Shown here: positions 53,660 to 62,468 of the stretch, piece by piece
Position numbering within the stretch: the stretch's first letter is position 1
How the letters are laid out: each line of letters opens with the position of its first letter
Source of the DNA: Corynebacterium atrinae
GTDB lineage: Bacteria > Actinomycetota > Actinomycetes > Mycobacteriales > Mycobacteriaceae
Direction: 5' to 3'
DNA: 64,000 nucleotides
Assembly (NCBI RefSeq): GCF_030408455.1
Contig: NZ_CP046977.1
Coordinates: forward strand, 124,001-188,000
Position numbers and translations under genes: made by a program
Notes under the pieces: generated by a model
The model's input: only the letters and a program-made list of their open reading frames with translations
Told to the model about the DNA's origin: nothing
The model's database searches: none

Positions 53660-55069
53660 TTACCCGCTGATGACCTGCGGCACTCCGAGTGCCTTCAGGC
53701 CTTCGACGCCGAACTCGAGCCCGAAGCCGGAACCCTTGATGCCGCCGAATGGGATGCGGGGGTCGATGCCGCCGTGGTTGTTGATCCACACGGTGCCAGC
53801 CTCGATACCGGCCGCCACTTTCACAGCCCGCTCTCGGTCGGAAGACCAGACCGAGGCGCCCAGCCCGTAGTCCAGGCTGTTGGCATTAGCGATGGCTGCG
53901 TCCAGATCGGTGTAGCGGATGATCGGCAGAACGGGGCCGAATTGCTCCTCGACCACGAGGGGATTGTCGACGTCGATGTCAGAGATCAAGGTGGTCGGGT
54001 AGAAGTACCCCGGGGCATCGCGGTCTGGATCGCCGCCGATAAGCACCCGCGCACCGGACTCTTTGGCGGCTGTGACCAGCCGGTCAACGATGTCGAATTG
54101 CGCCTTGTTCTGCAATGGGCCAAGCACGTTTTGCTCGTCTAGGCCTTCGCCCATCGGCATGTTTTCCGCCACTGCGACGAGGGCTGCGCAGACCTCGTCG
54201 TAGATGGCATCCGGAACGTAGAGCCGCTTGAGGGCGGCGCAGGTTTGCCCGGTGTTGATGAATGCTCCCCAGAACAGGCCTTCGGCGATGGCGTTCGGGT
54301 CGACGTCGTCGAGCACGATGCCGGCGTCGTTGCCGCCGAGTTCGAGCGTGAGGCGCTTGATGGTTCCGGCGGAGGCCTCGATGATCTTCTTACCGGTGGC
54401 AGTGGATCCGGTGAACATGATCTTGCCGATGTCGTCGTGGGTGCTCAGTGCCGCACCGACGTCTCCTTCGCCGGAGACAATGTTGAGTACCCCCGCCGGC
54501 AGGACGGTGTTCAGCACGTGGACGAGCGCGAGCACGCTCAGCGGGGTGTATTCAGACGGCTTAACGACGACCGTGTTTCCCATCCGTAGGGCAGGAGCCA
54601 CCTGCCAGATGGTGATCATCATCGGCCAGTTCCACGGGCCGATGGCGCCGACGACGCCGATGGGGCGGTAGTTGATCACGGCGTGCTTCTCACCATCATC
54701 AACAAGGGTTTCCTCTTTCAACTCGAAGGACGCGGTGGCCTGCATCCAGGCGGTGCACGCCCCTACCTCGAAGCGGGCGTTGGGGCCGTTGAGAGGTTTG
54801 CCTTGCTCGCGGGAGAGCAATTGGGCGAGCGGCTCGGCCGCGGCAGCGATGGCGTCTGCGGCTTTGAACAGGTAGTCACAGCGCTCCTGATCGGTCAGTG
54901 CCGCCCAGTTCTTCTGACTATCGGCGGCGCGCTGAACCGCATCGTTGAGATCCGAAACGGTATGCACAGGGGCACGGCCGACGAGCTCGCCGGTCGCCGG
55001 GTTGAGAATCTCCCGGCCATTGCTGTCTTCGATGGCGGCGAGAAGATCGTCGAACGTTAACTCAGTCAT
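53660..55069 (-). CDS. NAD(P)-dependent aldehyde dehydrogenase
   Basis: A 469-residue aldehyde dehydrogenase with catalytic Cys277 in NTGQTCAALKRLYV and Glu243 in LELGGNDAG. Two roles fit: oxidation of the arylacetaldehyde made by the convergent decarboxylase, or of the succinate semialdehyde made by HpaI. The neighbouring AraC regulator, related in layout to FeaR, favours the arylacetaldehyde. AGGAGGAACC precedes the ATG. A palindrome at 55101-55116 is in its promoter. Confidence 0.88.
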   Translation of the reverse strand: MTELTFDDLLAAIEDSNGREILNPATGELVGRAPVHTVSDLNDAVQRAADSQKNWAALTDQERCDYLFKAADAIAAAAEPLAQLLSREQGKPLNGPNARFEVGACTAWMQATASFELKEETLVDDGEKHAVINYRPIGVVGAIGPWNWPMMITIWQVAPALRMGNTVVVKPSEYTPLSVLALVHVLNTVLPAGVLNIVSGEGDVGAALSTHDDIGKIMFTGSTATGKKIIEASAGTIKRLTLELGGNDAGIVLDDVDPNAIAEGLFWGAFINTGQTCAALKRLYVPDAIYDEVCAALVAVAENMPMGEGLDEQNVLGPLQNKAQFDIVDRLVTAAKESGARVLIGGDPDRDAPGYFYPTTLISDIDVDNPLVVEEQFGPVLPIIRYTDLDAAIANANSLDYGLGASVWSSDRERAVKVAAGIEAGTVWINNHGGIDPRIPFGGIKGSGFGLEFGVEGLKALGVPQVISG

Positions 55070-55100
55070 GGTTCCTCCTGGGTGGTAAGTTTGTCTTCAT

Positions 55101-55116
55101 TGTGTCCTAAGACACA
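55101..55116. promoter_or_regulatory. Palindromic operator TGTGTCCTAAGACACA
   Basis: Six-base arms TGTGTC/GACACA flank CTAA, 32 bases upstream of the aldehyde dehydrogenase start and in the gap shared with the divergent AraC gene. A likely regulator binding site. Confidence 0.5.
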
Positions 55117-55176
55117 TCTTCACCCCATTGAAGAAGAGCGCACGATCATTGCTATTGAGTGTGATGTGGAGGGTTC

Positions 55177-56115
55177 ATGTCCCTATCAGCTCAGTCCTCG
55201 CTGACCCTGGCCGAGTGGCGGGCAGCGGTCGCGTCCCCCTTCGGCTCGTTGCAGGTCAACACCGAGGACCCTGAGGGCTTCCGCGCCGACCTGCGCGTGG
55301 TCACGGTGGGGGACGTTTCCCTATTCGACATGAGGACTCCCGCGCACACCGTCGATCGGATCGACGCCGACATCCCAGGGGACGTCATCCCACATTGCAA
55401 GCTCAGCCTGCAGATGGAGGGGGAATCCACCCTCGCCCAGGATGGGCGACACTGCGTGCTACGACCAGGGGATCTAGCTCTGTATGTCACCCAGCGGCCC
55501 TATCGCTTGTCGTACCCGGGCGCACAGCATTCACTGGTGGTGCATTTCCCGGAAAGCTTCGTGCAGATGACCCCGGATCAGATCGCTCAGGTGACGGCGG
55601 TCCCGATCGCGGGCAACGAGGGCTTGGGGCGGGTGGCCGTGCCGTTGTTCGAACAAATCGCGTTGAACTTCGAGGTGCTCACCGGGCCGTATGCGGGTTC
55701 ATTGCTGCGCTCCGCGCTGGACATGTTGGTGACCGTATTGTCCTCGGAACTCAGTCAAGCGGACGGGCCATTGTCGAATAACCTGCTCTTTCAGCAGGCC
55801 ATCGCCTATATTGACCGCAACTTGGATAACACGGAGCTCAGTCCCCGCATGATCGCCGAGGCGCTTTTCGTCTCGGTGCGGCACCTGCACTCGCAGTTTT
55901 CCTCCAACGGCCTGACCATCAGCGCCTACATCCGCGGCCGTCGGCTGGAGCTGATCCGCCGAGATCTCGCCGATCCTTTGCATGTGTCCGAGTCTATTCA
56001 GTCCATCGGCACCCGCTACGGCCTCTCGGATTCCTCCCAGGTGTCCCGGTTGTTCCGTTCCGAATTTGGGGAGTCACCGAGCGGGTACCGGACCAGGATG
56101 ATGGGCAGCCAGTGA
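55177..56115 (+). CDS. AraC-family regulator
   Basis: A 312-residue protein with an N-terminal AraC-binding-2-like ligand domain (about residues 20-190) and a C-terminal pair of helix-turn-helix motifs (LSPRMIAEALFVSVRHLHSQ and GTRYGLSDSSQVSRLFRSEF). The domain layout is that of FeaR and NitR, activators of arylacetaldehyde and nitrile metabolism. It diverges from the aldehyde dehydrogenase gene and probably controls it. The TGA stop overlaps the first base of a large inverted repeat. Confidence 0.88.
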   Translation: MSLSAQSSLTLAEWRAAVASPFGSLQVNTEDPEGFRADLRVVTVGDVSLFDMRTPAHTVDRIDADIPGDVIPHCKLSLQMEGESTLAQDGRHCVLRPGDLALYVTQRPYRLSYPGAQHSLVVHFPESFVQMTPDQIAQVTAVPIAGNEGLGRVAVPLFEQIALNFEVLTGPYAGSLLRSALDMLVTVLSSELSQADGPLSNNLLFQQAIAYIDRNLDNTELSPRMIAEALFVSVRHLHSQFSSNGLTISAYIRGRRLELIRRDLADPLHVSESIQSIGTRYGLSDSSQVSRLFRSEFGESPSGYRTRMMGSQ

Positions 56116-56194
56116 AAGTGTGATTTGAGTTCACCCATTAATCGAGAGCGCGCCGACTTCTACTCGATTAATGGGTGAACTCAAATCGCACTTT
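56115..56194. repeat. 32-base-arm inverted repeat between convergent genes
   Basis: The arm at 56115-56146 (AAAGTGTGATTTGAGTTCAC at its start) pairs with 56163-56194 with one mismatch, around a 16-base loop. It separates the AraC and prephenate dehydrogenase genes. It could work as a two-way terminator, although no T-run follows; the length and near-perfect arms suggest a dispersed element. Confidence 0.9.
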
Positions 56195-56202
56195 CCGCGT
56201 CC

Positions 56203-57210
56203 CTAGAAAATCTCAATCCTCCCGCCCAGCGATTCCGCATGCTCGAGCTGTTGAATCCAGCCGGGGGAGCCTGGGTGCAAGCGCAGAAGGGGGCGTGAGG
56301 AGATCTTGACGGGGGAGACGGATTCGCGCCGGGCACCGTGGCGGGCCTCGAAGCGGACGCGGGCGGCGTAGCCGCCGTCCGCCAGGTCAGAGATGTCGGG
56401 ATGGGGGGTGGAGAGGGACCCGCGGGCGTCGTTAAGCATGGATAATGCTTCGTCCAAGGCGGAGACGACGGCGGTGGCATTGGTTTCGCACATGGCTTGG
56501 ACGAGGGCGGGTTGGGTGCCAGCGACGCGCGTGGCGTCGCGGAAGCTGCTGGCGGCGAGCGATTGGGCGAGCGCTCCGCCGTTGTCGCCGACAACGGCGA
56601 GGACCTCGGCAAAGACGTGGACGAGGTGGGAGATGCGGGCGACGGCAGCATCGTGGCTGTCGACGCGGGCGGGGATGGCTTCGGCGCCGACGGCGAGGAT
56701 CATGGTGGCGACGTCGGTCCACAGCTCGATCCATGCGGGGCTGGCGTCGGGGGCGTGATCATAGGTGATGACCCAGGCTGCGCCCTGGAAGAGGCCGGTT
56801 TGGGAGGCATCCCAGCCGCTGTCCGCGGTGCCAGCCATGGGGTGGCCGCCGACGTAGCGGTCTTGCATGCCGCGTTCGACAACGAGCTCGAGAACTTTGC
56901 GTTTGACGGAGACGACGTCGGTGAAGCCGCAGGTGGGGGCGTGGAGGAGGAGGGCGTCGAGAAGCATGGGGATCGCGGGCATCGGGGTGGCGATGACGAT
57001 CAAAGCGCCGACCTCCTCGGCACGGGCGAGCGTTTCTTCCAGTGATGGGCTCACGTCGAAGCCAGCTGTGGCGGCGGCGTGGGCGGCGGAGGCGGAGCGG
57101 TTGTAGCCGAATACGGGGTGGTCACAGGAGTCGAGGTCGCGGAGGAGGGAGCCGCCGATGAGGCCGAGTCCCAGGATGCAGATGGGGCGCTTCACGTTCG
57201 TCGAGGTCAC
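56203..57210 (-). CDS. tyrA: Prephenate dehydrogenase
   Basis: A 335-residue enzyme. The NAD(P) motif is CILGLGLIGGSLLRDL near the N-terminus, and YVGGHPMAGTADSGWDAS is the conserved prephenate-site motif with the catalytic His. RISHLVHVFAEVLA is the dimer helix typical of TyrA. It makes 4-hydroxyphenylpyruvate or, with arogenate, tyrosine. The GTG at 57210 gives a normal N-terminus; a GTG at 57195 is an alternative. It diverges from the tadA pair. Confidence 0.9.
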   Translation of the reverse strand: MTSTNVKRPICILGLGLIGGSLLRDLDSCDHPVFGYNRSASAAHAAATAGFDVSPSLEETLARAEEVGALIVIATPMPAIPMLLDALLLHAPTCGFTDVVSVKRKVLELVVERGMQDRYVGGHPMAGTADSGWDASQTGLFQGAAWVITYDHAPDASPAWIELWTDVATMILAVGAEAIPARVDSHDAAVARISHLVHVFAEVLAVVGDNGGALAQSLAASSFRDATRVAGTQPALVQAMCETNATAVVSALDEALSMLNDARGSLSTPHPDISDLADGGYAARVRFEARHGARRESVSPVKISSRPLLRLHPGSPGWIQQLEHAESLGGRIEIF

Positions 57211-57247
57211 CTGACAAGTGTGGCACAACGCGACTACGCTCACCGGT

Positions 57248-57745
57248 ATGGAACACGAGGAGTATGGCCACAGTTTTGCCGTGACAGTGACCAGGCCGGA
57301 GGGGCAGTGGATCGTCCGCTCTTTCGCAGATGATTTTTCCTCTATTGATACGTCGATTCGCGCGGTGCGTTCCATGCGCAGCGAGGGGCCGGCGTTCGCG
57401 TTGTTGTGCGTGGAAGATGAGTATTTTGTTATCGTTCGGCCGACTCCGAATCGGGTGCAGCTGTTGCTATCGGATGCGACGATGGCGGTCGACGATGACT
57501 TTGCGGCGAGTGTCCTGGCGGAGCTGGGGGCCGAGATCCCCGACGTAGATGCGGATGAGCTCGATGAGGTTGATGGCTGGCCCGATGGAGATTTTGATTT
57601 GCTCGCTGACCTGGGGTTGAGCGAGGAGGTGTTGGACGTAATCGTGGACGATCAGGAGCCGATGCCGTCCGAGCAGCTCATGCGTATCGCCGAAGAGTTG
57701 GGCTTCGCGGATGAGTTGGCGGAGGCCGCCGAGCTTGATGGCTAG
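57248..57745 (+). CDS. tRNA adenosine deaminase-associated protein
   Basis: A 165-residue acidic protein found beside tadA in most actinobacteria. It begins MEHEEYGHSFAVTVTRPEGQ and has an acidic middle (DVDADELDEVDGWPDGDFDL). Its function is unknown; a role with TadA is inferred from constant gene order. TACGCT is seven bases before the ATG. Its TAG stop overlaps the tadA start (ATGGCTAG). Confidence 0.85.
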   Translation: MEHEEYGHSFAVTVTRPEGQWIVRSFADDFSSIDTSIRAVRSMRSEGPAFALLCVEDEYFVIVRPTPNRVQLLLSDATMAVDDDFAASVLAELGAEIPDVDADELDEVDGWPDGDFDLLADLGLSEEVLDVIVDDQEPMPSEQLMRIAEELGFADELAEAAELDG

Positions 57746-58217
57746 GCTGCCGCGGGAGCACGGGCTGGTGGAGGCGGAGGCGCGGATGCGCCGGGCCTTG
57801 GACATCGCTCGGCTGACGCCCGCGGGGGATATTCCGGTGGGGGCGGTAGTGTTTTCCCTGGATGGGCGTGAGCTGGCGTGGGGGACGAATCGTCGAGAAG
57901 CGGACGCCGATCCGACTGCTCATGCTGAGGTGGAGGCGATTCGCCGGGCCGTGCGGGCCTACGGTGATGCGTGGCGGCTGACCGATTGCACCCTCGTGGT
58001 CACCCTCGAACCGTGCACGATGTGCGCGGGGGCGCTCGTCGGCGCGCGCATCGGCGAGATCGTCTTCGGCGCCTATGAGCCAAAAACCGGCGCCTGCGGC
58101 TCGCTTATCGACGCCGTCCGTGCCCCAGGCCAGCTCCACCGCCCCGCGGTGCGCGGTGGAGTCCTGGAAGAAGAGTGCGCGGAGCTGCTGAGTTCCTTCT
58201 TCGAGGACTTAAGATAA
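57738..58217 (+). CDS. tadA: tRNA-specific adenosine deaminase TadA
   Basis: A 159-residue zinc deaminase. His62 and Glu64 are in the HAE motif and Cys93 and Cys96 in EPCTMCAGAL. It converts A34 to inosine in tRNA-Arg(ACG), two copies of which are encoded in this window. The ATG at 57738 overlaps the upstream gene by eight bases; an upstream in-frame ATG reads inside that gene and is less likely. Confidence 0.95.
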   Translation: MARLPREHGLVEAEARMRRALDIARLTPAGDIPVGAVVFSLDGRELAWGTNRREADADPTAHAEVEAIRRAVRAYGDAWRLTDCTLVVTLEPCTMCAGALVGARIGEIVFGAYEPKTGACGSLIDAVRAPGQLHRPAVRGGVLEEECAELLSSFFEDLR

Positions 58218-58306
58218 AAATTTCTGCACGCAAGTGCCCGCGGGCGTAAGCTGGATCACGTTAACCGTCCGATCGTTCCACATGATCCAGAAAGCGAGAC
58301 TCAAAC

Positions 58307-58513
58307 ATGGGTGATTTCGAAAACAAGGCACAGGACCTCGGCGGCAAGGCCAAGGAAGGCTTCGGCGAAGCTGTTGGCAACGACGAGCTCCGCGACGAGG
58401 GCCGTGCTGATCAGGTCAAGGCTGACATCAAGGAGAAGGCTTCCGAGGCAGGCGAGGCCATCAAGGATGGCGTGAACAAAGTCATCGGTTCCTTCAAAGA
58501 CGACAAGAAGTAA
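58307..58513 (+). CDS. CsbD family stress-response protein
   Basis: A 68-residue, Lys/Glu/Asp-rich hydrophilic protein: NKAQDLGGKAKEGFGEAVGN and KADIKEKASEAGEAIKDG are the CsbD pattern. Such proteins are induced by general stress in many bacteria, with unknown mechanism. It stands alone with its own promoter region and is followed by tRNA-Ser. Confidence 0.9.
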   Translation: MGDFENKAQDLGGKAKEGFGEAVGNDELRDEGRADQVKADIKEKASEAGEAIKDGVNKVIGSFKDDKK

Positions 58514-58551
58514 TTTGGTCGGACCCGGCACGCTCCGTTAGTCTGTATCGC

Positions 58552-58642
58552 GGTGGCGTGTCCGAGCGGCCGAAGGTGATCGCCTCGAAAGCGATTGTTG
58601 GGTAACCCCCAACCGCGGGTTCAAATCCCGCCGCCACCGCCA
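58552..58642 (+). tRNA. tRNA-Ser (CGA)
   Basis: Acceptor GGTGGCG pairs with CGCCACC, anticodon arm ATCGC-CTCGAAA-GCGAT with anticodon CGA, a long variable arm, T loop GTTCAAATC and encoded CCA. Confidence 0.95.
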
Positions 58643-58646
58643 TGAA

Positions 58647-58682
58647 GTCCCCCGGCGCCAATCTTGGTACCGGGGGCTTTTC
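58647..58682 (+). terminator. Intrinsic terminator after tRNA-Ser
   Basis: CCCCCGG (58649-58655) pairs with CCGGGGG (58670-58676), with an inner CCAA/TTGG stem and a following CTTTT run. Confidence 0.85.
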
Positions 58683-58740
58683 TCACCCTCGGTACACTGG
58701 GGGAAGTTTGCACCTCTATTTGTGAGAAGGCACCAACACC

Positions 58741-61215
58741 GTGGCAAAACTCCTCTTCAAACTGGGACGCTGGTCCTTCCACAAAAAGTGGATTGTCATC
58801 GTCATCTGGTTAGGCATTTTGGCTGGTATCGCCGGTGGGGCAATGGCGATCCAGAAGCCTTTTTCCAGCCAGTTCACCATCGGCGGCACCCCCTCGATCG
58901 AGGCTATTTCGACGCTGAAGGATAGCTTCCCGGACGCGGGAAACCCAGCGAACGCGGCCAGCGTGAACGTGGTGTTTGCTGCCCCGGAGGGCCAGGAGTT
59001 GGCGTCGCCGGAGAATTCCGCGGCGATAGACACGGTGGTCAATTACATCCGGGATAACCTCCACGATATTTCCAATGACCAGCGCTTTGGCAACCCGGTC
59101 GTGCTCTCGCCGGCCTTGGAGGCTGGGGTGGTCGAGCAGATGACTCAGCAGGGGTTGCCGGAGGAGATGGCCCGCCAGGATGCGGCGAACTTACGGATGA
59201 TTTCCCCTGACGGCCGCATTGGTTACACCACCTTCGACATTGATGTGCCCTCGTCGATGGATGTGACCCAGGAGCACCGGGACGTGGTCAATCACGCGAT
59301 GGACTTGGGACGTGAACAGGGCCTTGAGGTCGAGGCGGGTGGCGCCGGTTTCGGTGATCCCATTCGGGTGAAGACGACGAGTGAGCTCATCGGTTTGGCT
59401 ATTGCCTTCGTGGTTCTCATCTTCACCTTTGGTTCGCTGGTTGCCGCTGGTTTGCCGCTGCTCACCGCAGTTATCGGTGTAGGCATCGGTGCCCTGGTGA
59501 TCATCGGCGCAACTCGCTTTATTGAGCTCAACGACATCACTCCGGTGCTGGCGGTAATGATTGGCCTCGCAGTGGGCATTGATTACGCCCTGTTCATCCT
59601 CTCGCGCTATCGCGCGGAACGAGAACGCATGCCCGCCGACGAGGCTGCGGGCATGGCGGTGGGTACAGCCGGTTCAGCGGTGGTCTTCGCCGGGGCGACG
59701 GTCATCATCGCGCTGGCGGCGCTGACCATCGTCAACATTGGCTTCCTCACCGCGATGGGCTTGTCCGCAGCCTTCACCGTCCTCGTGGCGGTCCTGGTGG
59801 CGCTGACATTCATCCCGGCGCTCCTCGGCGTGCTGGGGGACCGGACCTTCAAAGGTCGGATTCCGGGCGTGGCCGGCCACCCGCTGCGCAAGGGCAAGCG
59901 CCGTCCCGTGCGCCGGACCTTGGGCAACCGCTGGGTCAGTTTCGTGCGCCGCGCCCCCGGCCTCGTCATGGCCGTAGTCGTCCTAGGCCTTGGTGCGCTT
60001 AGCGCCCCGGTGCTCAACATGGAGCTGTCGCTTCCGTCGGATTCGACCTCCAATTTGGACACCACCCAGCGTAAGTCCGCCGACCTCATGGCGGAGGGCT
60101 TTGGCGCTGGTATTAACGCGCCCTTCCTCGTCATTGTTGATGCTCACGACGTCAATCCCGATTCCGCAGCCCTGGAGCCATTGGTCCGAGCACAGACGTC
60201 CCTGGCGGAGGCCAATGGTGAAACCGTGGACCGGGAGAAGGCGGCCGCGTCGAGTTCCTTCCTCTATACCGTCGGCCAGCTCAAGAGCGTGGGTGGAGTC
60301 AAGCACGCGCAGATTGTGGGCGTGAACGAGGACTCCACCGCGGCCCAGGTCTTGGTCACTCCGCTCACCGGCCCGGATGAGCAGTACACCAGCGAGGTGT
60401 CTCACGGCCTGCGTGCCCAAAGCGAAGAGATTTCCGATGCCACCGGGGTCAAGATCGGCATGACCGGCCTCACCGCCGTGCAGATGGACATCACCGAACG
60501 GCTCTCCGGGGCGATGCCGATCTACCTCGCTATCGTCGTCGGCCTGGCTATCTTCTTGCTCTTCGCCGTGTTCCGCTCCGTTCTGGTCCCCGTCGTCGCC
60601 GGTCTGGGCTTCCTGCTCTCCGTCGGCGCGGCCTTCGGCGTCACGGTGTTGGTCTGGCAGCAGGGCCTGTGGGGCCTCGTCAACACCCCGGCCCCGTTGA
60701 TTTCCTTCATGCCGATCTTCCTCATCGGTGTCACTTTCGGCCTGGCCATGGATTACCAGGTTTTCTTGGTCACGCGCATGCGCGAGCACTACATCACGCT
60801 GCGTGAAAACGCCGCGGACGCGGGGGAGACCGATGTCCCTCTGCGGGTACTTCGTCTCGACGCCGTCGAAGAATCCACCATCGTGGGCTTCACCCGCGGC
60901 GCCCGCGTGGTCACCGCCGCCGCCCTCATCATGATTGCGGTGTTCATCGCGTTCATTGATCAGCCGTTGCCGTTCATTCAGATCTTCGGCTTCGCGCTCG
61001 GCTTCGGTGTGCTTTTCGATGCCTTCTTTGTCCGCATGTCACTCGTCCCCGCCACCATGTTCCTCATGGGCAGCGCCACCTGGTGGATCCCGAAGTGGCT
61101 GGACCGTCTCATCCCGCGGCTCGATATCGAAGGCACGGAATTGGAAAAGGAGTGGGAGTCCCGCCATGCTGCGGAGATGGCCCACCGCGCAGAGATGGAT
61201 AAGGTGACGTCATGA
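58741..61215 (+). CDS. MMPL family (RND-type) lipid transporter
   Basis: An 824-residue transporter with 11-12 membrane helices and two extracytoplasmic domains (about residues 45-205 and 430-590). GLAVGIDYALFILSRYRAER and FGLAMDYQVFLVTRMREHYI contain the paired MMPL motifs with the proton-relay Asp-Tyr residues (DY) in helices 4 and 10. In corynebacteria such CmpL proteins export trehalose monomycolate and other lipids. The place next to tgt resembles that of cmpL1 in C. glutamicum, which I recall but cannot verify. GTG start; its stop overlaps the tgt ATG. Confidence 0.88.
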   Translation: MAKLLFKLGRWSFHKKWIVIVIWLGILAGIAGGAMAIQKPFSSQFTIGGTPSIEAISTLKDSFPDAGNPANAASVNVVFAAPEGQELASPENSAAIDTVVNYIRDNLHDISNDQRFGNPVVLSPALEAGVVEQMTQQGLPEEMARQDAANLRMISPDGRIGYTTFDIDVPSSMDVTQEHRDVVNHAMDLGREQGLEVEAGGAGFGDPIRVKTTSELIGLAIAFVVLIFTFGSLVAAGLPLLTAVIGVGIGALVIIGATRFIELNDITPVLAVMIGLAVGIDYALFILSRYRAERERMPADEAAGMAVGTAGSAVVFAGATVIIALAALTIVNIGFLTAMGLSAAFTVLVAVLVALTFIPALLGVLGDRTFKGRIPGVAGHPLRKGKRRPVRRTLGNRWVSFVRRAPGLVMAVVVLGLGALSAPVLNMELSLPSDSTSNLDTTQRKSADLMAEGFGAGINAPFLVIVDAHDVNPDSAALEPLVRAQTSLAEANGETVDREKAAASSSFLYTVGQLKSVGGVKHAQIVGVNEDSTAAQVLVTPLTGPDEQYTSEVSHGLRAQSEEISDATGVKIGMTGLTAVQMDITERLSGAMPIYLAIVVGLAIFLLFAVFRSVLVPVVAGLGFLLSVGAAFGVTVLVWQQGLWGLVNTPAPLISFMPIFLIGVTFGLAMDYQVFLVTRMREHYITLRENAADAGETDVPLRVLRLDAVEESTIVGFTRGARVVTAAALIMIAVFIAFIDQPLPFIQIFGFALGFGVLFDAFFVRMSLVPATMFLMGSATWWIPKWLDRLIPRLDIEGTELEKEWESRHAAEMAHRAEMDKVTS

Positions 61216-62468
61216 GCACATCGGGATTGAGTTTTGAGGTTGGCGCGCAACTGTCGGATGCTGGCGCAGGTGGGCGCCACGGTCGCACCGGCGTCATCCA
61301 CACCCCCCACGGTGACATCCAGACCCCAGCGTTCATTCCGGTGGCCACCAAGGCAACGGTGAAAACCTTGACCCCGGAGCAGATTCGTCTCACCGGCGCG
61401 CAGGCCATCCTCTCCAACGCCTATCACCTGTACCTGCAGCCGGGCGCGGACATTGTCGACGAGGCCGGGGGAGTGGCCGCCTTCGAAAACTGGCACGGCC
61501 CGACCTACACCGATTCCGGCGGATTCCAGGTGATGAGCCAGGGCGTGGGCTTCCAAAAAACCCTGACCATGGAGGCTGCCGAGGGCAAGCATCACACCCG
61601 CAACAAGCCGAACCTCGCCCGGGTCGATGAGGACGGTGTGGACTTCACCAGTTTCCGGGATGGTTCCAAGCACCGCTTTACTCCCGAGATTTCCATGCAG
61701 ATCCAACACCAGCTTGGTGCCGACATCATCTTCGCTTTCGACGAGCTAACCACGCTCATGGATACTCGCTCCTACCAGGAGTCCAGCGTGGAACGCACCC
61801 ACCGTTGGGCGCAGCGCTGCCTGGATGAGCATGATCGCCTCACCATCGAGCGCGCCGATAAGCCCTTGCAGTCACTGTGGGGCGTAGTCCAGGGCGCGCA
61901 GTATGAGGATCTGCGCAGGCAGGCTACCCGCGGGCTCGTCGAGCTGTCGGAGCGCGCGGAGGCCGAGGGGCGCCGGGGCTTCGGCGGCTACGGCATCGGC
62001 GGCGCGCTGGAGAAGAACAACCTGGGCACCATCGTCGGCTGGGTCTGCGATGAGTTGCCCGTTGATCGCCCCCGCCACCTCCTTGGGATTTCGGAGCCAG
62101 ATGATCTTTTTATGGCGGTCGAAGCCGGTGCGGATACCTTCGATTGCGTGGCCCCGACCCGGTTGGGTCGCCGTGGTGGCGTGTACACCCTCGATGGTCG
62201 CCTCAATCTCATGGGCGCGAAGTTCCGCCGGGATTTCGGCGGCGTCGATGAGGAATTCGGCGGCTACGTTTCGGAGAACTACTCCCGCGCGTACATCCAC
62301 CATTTGTTGCGGGCTAAGGAATTCCTCGCGGGCACGCTCTGCACGATTCACAACCTCGAGTTCATGGTGCGCTTGGTAGATAACATCCGAGCCTCCATTG
62401 AAAATGGTGATTTTGAGGCCTACCGGGACGAGTTCCTCGGCCGCTACTACGCTTCCAGCCAGTCCTAG
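61212..62468 (+). CDS. tgt: tRNA-guanine(34) transglycosylase
   Basis: A 418-residue Tgt. The active site motif is YTDSGGFQVMSQG with the base-binding Asp; SHRGGVYTL-like zinc and substrate segments are represented by RLGRRGGVYTLDGRLN, and YSRAYIHHLLRAKEFLAG is the C-terminal motif. The usual zinc Cys-x-Cys-x2-Cys pattern is only partly kept (FDCVAPTR and LCTIHN), so zinc binding should be checked. It exchanges G34 for queuine or preQ1 in GUN tRNAs. It overlaps the MMPL gene by four bases. Confidence 0.9.
   Translation: MSTSGLSFEVGAQLSDAGAGGRHGRTGVIHTPHGDIQTPAFIPVATKATVKTLTPEQIRLTGAQAILSNAYHLYLQPGADIVDEAGGVAAFENWHGPTYTDSGGFQVMSQGVGFQKTLTMEAAEGKHHTRNKPNLARVDEDGVDFTSFRDGSKHRFTPEISMQIQHQLGADIIFAFDELTTLMDTRSYQESSVERTHRWAQRCLDEHDRLTIERADKPLQSLWGVVQGAQYEDLRRQATRGLVELSERAEAEGRRGFGGYGIGGALEKNNLGTIVGWVCDELPVDRPRHLLGISEPDDLFMAVEAGADTFDCVAPTRLGRRGGVYTLDGRLNLMGAKFRRDFGGVDEEFGGYVSENYSRAYIHHLLRAKEFLAGTLCTIHNLEFMVRLVDNIRASIENGDFEAYRDEFLGRYYASSQS

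Noticed and set aside
56115..56146. GlxR site (TGTGA-N6-TCACA) in the inverted repeat arm
   Set aside because: The TGTGA and TCAC halves are separated by seven bases, not six, and the sequence is explained by the long inverted repeat.
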